A DNA stretch of 64,000 bases, taken from contig NZ_JAQAGY010000012.1 of assembly GCF_027533645.1 (NCBI RefSeq), forward strand, positions 142,976 to 206,975. Direction: 5' to 3'. Shown here in pieces: positions 60,490 through 64,000 of the stretch. Origin of the DNA: Paenibacillus caseinilyticus. GTDB lineage: Bacteria; Bacillota; Bacilli; Paenibacillales; NBRC-103111. A program made the translations under genes and the position numbers. The notes beneath the pieces were generated by a model, which saw nothing but the letters and a program-made list of their open reading frames with translations, searched no databases and was not told the origin of the DNA. The first letter of the stretch is position 1. The number at the start of each line of letters is the position of its first letter.

Positions 60490-60557
60490 TTGTGTTATAT
60501 ACTGATATATATTTTGTGGCCAAAAGGTAACTTTGTGTTTAGATACATAGCGGTGAC

Positions 60558-60572
60558 CCTTATCACAAATAG
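60558..60572 (+). other. SCC-like attachment site B
   Basis: CCTTATCACAAATAG, followed by CGGCAATTTTTTTG. In the frame of rlmH it again reads PYHK-stop (here TAG). No rlmH body precedes it, so it is a bare junction, as attR sites are. Confidence 0.7.
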
Positions 60573-60726
60573 CGGCAATTTTTTTGCCGGGGGACCAGCC
60601 AAAAAGGCGTGTGTAAGGTTAGGGTGGTGGGAGTTACACTGAGCCACATCTTGCGAAAAAACTCGTTTATGAGGCGTGTGGCTGTCGTCTGAGGCATGCT
60701 GGGGAGAGCCGTCTGTGGGAGACGGT

Positions 60727-60957
60727 TCAGATGGTCTTGACATGGATCTGCTTCACGAGCGTTTGAAGCAGACTTTTTTGTGTTTCGATGGGGGAGACGG
60801 CAAGCATATGGTGGAACTGGGAGAGAGCCTACCTCACTTGGTCGAGCGGGATCGGGTCGGCAGTGCGCTCAGCAAGCTGCCGTTCGGCCTCCGACTTACG
60901 CTTGCTGAGCGCATCATGCCGGGATTTTAGATCATTCAGGCGTTCGATAAGAAACCA
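60727..60957 (-). pseudogene. C-terminal remnant of a large serine recombinase
   Basis: On the minus strand one frame reads LIERLNDLKSRHDALSKRKS, EAERQLAERTADPIPLDQVR, an amber stop, then ALSQFHHMLAVSPIETQKSL and LQTLVKQIHVKTI. The coiled-coil stretch and the F-x4-L-x-S-x4-K-x-LL-x3-V-x-I-x-V pattern are typical of the C-terminal end of large serine recombinases (the Ccr/phage integrase class). An in-frame stop and loss of the catalytic domain make it dead. Its place between the rlmH-type sites suggests it is the decayed recombinase of the cassette. Confidence 0.5.
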
Positions 60958-61004
60958 TCATGATTTCTCGATCGCAAACCTAACAAGAAAATCATCAGCC
61001 AAGT

Positions 61005-61163
61005 GCCCTCCGAGAGCTCGAGCGTTTGCTGGAGGAAGGGAATGGAGTCGGTCGAAGAGTGGGTATTTCCCGCACGAAGGACTGCATTCAAGCACAATCG
61101 GGATTGCGCCTCAAAGGCGAGCAAGGGATGATGGTAGCTCTTCCGGCCGGGCTTCCTGTACCA
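61005..61163 (-). pseudogene. IS1380-family transposase fragment
   Basis: The frame reads KPGRKSYHHPLLAFEAQSRL, then CLNAVLRAGNTHSSTDSIPF and LQQTLELSEG. The K-G-R-x-S-Y-H-P-L-L and LRxGNTHSS blocks are those of IS1380-type DDE transposases. About 53 codons survive, no ends were found. Confidence 0.6.
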
Positions 61164-61289
61164 TACGTTCAAGCGTTGTCATGGCTGGTGAAATGATTTC
61201 AATTTGCATTTCACAGCATGGACTTAACGAAGATTTAACATCTCATATCGTACAATGAAACTATCCTGATCGAAGAAGGAGGCGACAAT

Positions 61290-61373
61290 ATGAACCCCAT
61301 CATTTATTGCGTAGGCGCTGTGATTGTGCTGGTTGGAGGAATTACTTATTTCGTTCGCAAAAAAAGGTCATAG
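61290..61373 (+). CDS. 27-residue single-segment membrane peptide
   Basis: MNPIIYCVGAVIVLVGGITY followed by FVRKKRS, with AGAAGGAGGCGACA before the ATG. It has one hydrophobic helix and a basic tail. The strong binding site argues for translation. It could be a small regulator or a toxin-like peptide; no partner RNA was identified. Confidence 0.5.
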   Translation: MNPIIYCVGAVIVLVGGITYFVRKKRS

Positions 61374-61457
61374 AGGACAGACCTAATGAATTCAATCAGA
61401 TATCTATCGGATGTGTTGCCAGATTGCTTGGTAATTCAATCTCCTATAGACCAAGAA

Positions 61458-61472
61458 GCTTATCATAAGTTA
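61458..61472 (+). other. Candidate attachment site D (diverged)
   Basis: GCTTATCATAAGTTA, preceded by GAA, resembles the staphylococcal rlmH end (GAAGCTTATCATAAGT) more than the local sites, with TTA in place of the stop. It matches site A at 11 of 15 positions. It may be a fourth cassette junction or chance. Confidence 0.4.
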
Positions 61473-61492
61473 AAAAGGAAATTAACATCAAT

Positions 61493-61524
61493 TTGACAAC
61501 GGAGTATTTATAATCGCTTATAGT
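61493..61524 (+). promoter_or_regulatory. Promoter with over-long spacer before the MerE-like gene
   Basis: A consensus TTGACA (61493-61498) and TATAGT (61519-61524) are 20 bases apart. Spacers of 19-20 bases are the hallmark of MerR-type activated promoters. No MerR gene is in the window. Confidence 0.45.
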
Positions 61525-61547
61525 ATGCATGAAGGGAGTTATTTACA

Positions 61548-61817
61548 ATGGAGCGTCAAGTAGTGCAGCAGAAGCGCAAAGGTATTTTCTGGGTTGCTGT
61601 TTCTTTTCTCATATGTCCGTGCCACTTGCCATTTACCCTAACTTTGGGACTCAGCTTGCTTGGGGGTTCGGCAATGGGCGTAATGCTCCGGGAGCATCTT
61701 GTCCTCGCTGGCGTGGTGGTGACGCTGGTCTGGGGGGGAGGAACCTGGTACGGATTCCGCCAGCTTCGTACAGCGACCTGTAGCATCCCCGTTAAGAAGT
61801 CATCCAATACGCTATAA
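61548..61817 (+). CDS. MerE-like membrane protein with CPCHLP motif
   Basis: 89 residues with two hydrophobic segments. The first contains FLICPCHLPFTLTLGLSLLG, and the CPCHLP motif is that of MerE-type broad mercury transporters; the second is LVLAGVVVTLVWGGGTWYG. The paired cysteines could bind Hg(II) or another soft metal. GAAGGGAG precedes the ATG. The two-component system starts 38 bases later and may be cotranscribed or have its own TATAAT at 61813. Confidence 0.65.
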   Translation: MERQVVQQKRKGIFWVAVSFLICPCHLPFTLTLGLSLLGGSAMGVMLREHLVLAGVVVTLVWGGGTWYGFRQLRTATCSIPVKKSSNTL

Positions 61818-61855
61818 TAGAAATAACATTCATACTGCTGGATAAGGGGGTGGGG

Positions 61856-62569
61856 ATGATACGGATTTTGCTGGTAGAGGATGAAGTGGATATGGCGCAG
61901 GCGCTGGCCAAGGGCTTGCGTCGGGAAGGGTATGCAGTGGATATCGCAGAGGATGGTGCGGCAGGGTGGGAGATGGCGGAAGCGAATCGCTACAATCTTG
62001 TGCTGCTGGATCTTAATCTTCCTGTTATGGATGGCGTCGAGGTCTGCAAGAGACTCCGACAATCACAACCCCGTCTTTCTATCATCATGTTAACTGCTCG
62101 TCACGGGTCGCATAACATTATCAATGGGCTTGACGTAGGGGCAGACGATTATATCGGAAAGCCTTTTCATTACCATGAGTTGCTGGCCCGGATTCGCGTG
62201 CAACTACGGCGGGAAACTCCACTTAAGGTTTCTCGCCTTGCTTATCGGGATCTGTTACTGGACTCGGCTGCTCGAACTGTCATGCAAGCGGGGAGGTACT
62301 TGCCGCTGACCCGCAAGGAATTTGCGATCTTGGAATATATGTTATTGAACGCAAAGGCAACGATATCAGCGGAAACTTTACTTGAGCACATCTGGGATGC
62401 CCATGCCGACCCGTTTACTACGACCGTACGTGTTCATATAAATTCATTACGCCGGAAGCTTGCCACCGGAAGACTTGCCGATCATACGGAACCCTATATA
62501 ATAACGGTGCAAGGTGAGGGATATCGTCTGCATTCGGGGGCTCATGTTGAGGCGGTGTGCTTCGAATGA
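61856..62569 (+). CDS. OmpR-family response regulator
   Basis: A 237-residue protein. The receiver domain has the acidic pair VEDEVD, the phospho-acceptor Asp in VLLDLNLPVMDG (near residue 52), Thr in MLTARHG and Lys in IGKPFHYHEL. The C-terminal winged helix ends TVRVHINSLRRKL and ITVQGEGYRL. The ATG at 61856 has AAGGGGG 5 bases upstream. It overlaps the kinase start by ATGA, so the two are made together. Confidence 0.93.
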   Translation: MIRILLVEDEVDMAQALAKGLRREGYAVDIAEDGAAGWEMAEANRYNLVLLDLNLPVMDGVEVCKRLRQSQPRLSIIMLTARHGSHNIINGLDVGADDYIGKPFHYHELLARIRVQLRRETPLKVSRLAYRDLLLDSAARTVMQAGRYLPLTRKEFAILEYMLLNAKATISAETLLEHIWDAHADPFTTTVRVHINSLRRKLATGRLADHTEPYIITVQGEGYRLHSGAHVEAVCFE

Positions 62570-63609
62570 AGAGATACCGCCTCTCTTTGCGTACTCGATT
62601 ATCGCTCTACACCACCTCCGTTCTTATGATGCTATGTTTGATTTTTGCCGGCTTGCTTGCTATCTTTTCTCACTCCACCCCGATCTTGTCGAACATGCTG
62701 CTCAGCTTTGCTTTCACTGTAATTGCGGGAATGGTTAGCTCATATTGGGTCGCAGGGCTCGCTTTAAGACCTGTTCGCGAAATGAGCGAGGCAGTTGCCG
62801 TTATCGATAGCCACACCCTCCATACCCGGTTACGTTTGGAGGAATGGGAAGAAGAATTGCGCGACCTCGGCCTGTCATTCAACTCCATGCTGGATCGGTT
62901 AGAGGTTGCATTCCGCCAACAAAGCCGATTCATTAGCGATGCGTCGCACGAGTTGCGCACTCCGTTAGCTATACTTAGAACCCAGTTGGATGTACTTGTT
63001 CTATCTCCAGATGATCCTACGGATATGGAAGATTTCCGACTTGCTGCGGATCGCATGTTAAGCCGTCTGGAATCTCTTGTTGAAGATTTGCTTCTTTTGT
63101 CCGATGGTAGATATGTCCCGGGGGATGACGAGACTTTCGATTTGAGGCAGTTGCTGAATGATATCGTATTGGAAATTAAACCGATCTCACGAACGCTTGA
63201 GGTTTCTTTACGGCTGGAAGTCCTTTTGCAACAACCTACGATCCATGTGGTCGGCAGTCGACATCTATGGTTCCACGTTTTTCATAACGTGATCGAGAAT
63301 GCAGTACGTTACAACCGACAGGGCGGTGAAGTTAAGATTCTTTTAACTGCAGAGGCTGGGAACCTTATAGTACGTGTGCAGGATACGGGCATAGGCATTC
63401 ATCCTCACCAGAGAGATCTCATTTTTGAACGGTTTTATCGAGTAGAATCGTCGCGTAATCGCAACCAAGGTGGCTCGGGGCTCGGACTCTCCATCGCGAG
63501 GCACCTGACTGAGATGATGAATGGGCAACTGGAGTTAGAGCACACCGACGAAAATGGGAGCAGATTTAGAATCACACTTAAGTCATTTGTTAGGCCAGAA
63601 CGAATATGA
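62566..63609 (+). CDS. Membrane sensor histidine kinase
   Basis: 347 residues. Two N-terminal membrane segments (LSLYTTSVLMMLCLIFAGLL; MLLSFAFTVIAGMVSSYWVA) enclose only a very short outer loop, so it probably senses through the membrane, as in intramembrane-sensing kinases. HAMP follows, then the H box DASHELRTPLAILR, N box FHNVIENAVRYNR, G1 VQDTGIGIHP and G2 GGSGLGLSIARHL. All catalytic boxes are intact. Its partner is the upstream OmpR regulator; the MerE-like gene next door hints at a metal or membrane-stress signal (inference). Confidence 0.93.
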   Translation: MKRYRLSLRTRLSLYTTSVLMMLCLIFAGLLAIFSHSTPILSNMLLSFAFTVIAGMVSSYWVAGLALRPVREMSEAVAVIDSHTLHTRLRLEEWEEELRDLGLSFNSMLDRLEVAFRQQSRFISDASHELRTPLAILRTQLDVLVLSPDDPTDMEDFRLAADRMLSRLESLVEDLLLLSDGRYVPGDDETFDLRQLLNDIVLEIKPISRTLEVSLRLEVLLQQPTIHVVGSRHLWFHVFHNVIENAVRYNRQGGEVKILLTAEAGNLIVRVQDTGIGIHPHQRDLIFERFYRVESSRNRNQGGSGLGLSIARHLTEMMNGQLELEHTDENGSRFRITLKSFVRPERI

Positions 63610-63673
63610 CACTGAGAAATCAGCACGTTTACGCGCTGACTAGTTTTTTCGCCGTTAGCATCGTTACGGAGAA

Positions 63674-63688
63674 CCTTATCACAAGTGA
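63674..63688 (+). other. SCC-like attachment site C
   Basis: CCTTATCACAAGTGA, preceded by GAA and followed by CGCGAATGTTAA. In the rlmH frame it reads EPYHK-stop, the commonest natural RlmH end. It lies 65 bases after the kinase stop and marks the right edge of the second cassette interval. Confidence 0.72.
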
Positions 63689-64000
63689 CGCGAATGTTAA
63701 TCCGAACTCAAGCGAGGAGCATATCACTTATGTAAAGTGTTGCGGCATTCGCTCTTTTGGGCTTAATAGAAGAATAATATTGAGTATGAACTCGGGCTGG
63801 TGAGATAAAGAAAACTGAATAAGGGAAGCCCTCAGAATATGAGGGCTCTCCTATTATACGTCTTAAACTGACATACTCGTTAGCCATCCATGCCCCTGCC
63901 GGGGCACCACAGAATAATGAAAATTTTACTGAGACGTTCTATACTATTCTTACGGCTGGTGAGGAAGGTCGTTAAGCTATGGTGTTGCGAACCCATCCGT
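63689..64000. other. Non-coding right end of the window
   Basis: No supportable gene. GCGAATG just after site C is mirrored by CATTCGC at about 63748, a possible cassette-end inverted repeat. A hairpin terminator lies at 63827-63847. Confidence 0.4.
63827..63860 (+). terminator. Hairpin terminator
   Basis: AGCCCTCA (63827-63834) pairs with TGAGGGCT (63840-63847), followed by CTCCTATTATA. It could end the two-component operon transcript. Confidence 0.65.

Noticed and set aside
60620..60775. Group II intron 5' region with start of its reverse transcriptase (plus strand, ATG at about 60751)
   Set aside because: GTGTG and a GAGCCGT...ACGGTTC hairpin are suggestive, but the minus-strand recombinase frame explains the 3' part better and no intron catalytic domain is present.

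Overview
The window looks like the chromosome of a Paenibacillus-type, low-GC-phylum but high-GC-content endospore former. Supporting signs are strong Gram-positive ribosome binding sites, GTG and TTG starts, a bacilliredoxin of the bacillithiol system, an SLH-anchored exoenzyme, a chain of starch-binding modules, HelD, and a secretin-free Tad/Flp pilus. The species cannot be fixed from sequence alone. No tRNA, rRNA or CRISPR array was seen.

Layout. 0.2-8.5 kb: bacilliredoxin, esterase, cupin, a 1710-residue PknK-like regulator with degenerate kinase domains, and a TIGR01777 oxidoreductase. 8.6-18 kb: SLH-anchored serine hydrolase, topB, an AraC regulator divergent from a Gfo/Idh dehydrogenase and aldo/keto reductase, a WYL regulator and a dead GyrI-like gene. 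18.3-22.5 kb: an AT-richer block with an IS5-family remnant and a 1206-residue multi-CBM GH13 amylase. 22.7-32.3 kb: metabolic and regulatory genes (ADH/HxlR, ArsR-SRPBCC, methyltransferase-nitrilase-GNAT operon, SodC, LysR/PurA). 32.5-32.9 kb: a type I toxin with an antisense RNA promoter. 33-47.6 kb: VWA/MoxR pair, glutathione peroxidase, LarE with a 2-hydroxyacid dehydrogenase, TetR, HelD, Lrp and FumC.

48.5-57.7 kb is a complete Tad/Flp pilus operon. It is preceded by a recognisable c-di-GMP-I riboswitch whose downstream sequence can mask or free the first ribosome binding site. It carries four tandem, virtually identical Flp pilin genes followed by prepilin peptidase, TadE, a TadG-like protein, CpaB, CpaE, CpaF, TadB and TadC. 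A LysM/M23 wall hydrolase gene follows at 57.8-58.9 kb. The arrangement suggests that pilus expression is set by c-di-GMP.

59.2-63.7 kb is the most unusual stretch. A 5'-truncated rlmH ends in the codons for PYHK-stop, and this 15-base end recurs twice more downstream (59415, 60558, 63674). A diverged fourth copy lies at 61458. This is the signature of SCC-type (staphylococcal cassette chromosome-like) insertion at the 3' end of rlmH. The intervals hold AT-richer cargo: a truncated MarR and frameshifted MOSC gene, a decayed large serine recombinase tail, an IS1380 remnant, a MerE-like protein and a two-component system. It reads as a tandem, partly decayed SCC-like island outside staphylococci.

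A dispersed repeat of about 70-100 bases occurs at four places (22.5, 25.3, 36.9, 58.95 kb), always in the same orientation and directly behind a rho-independent terminator.
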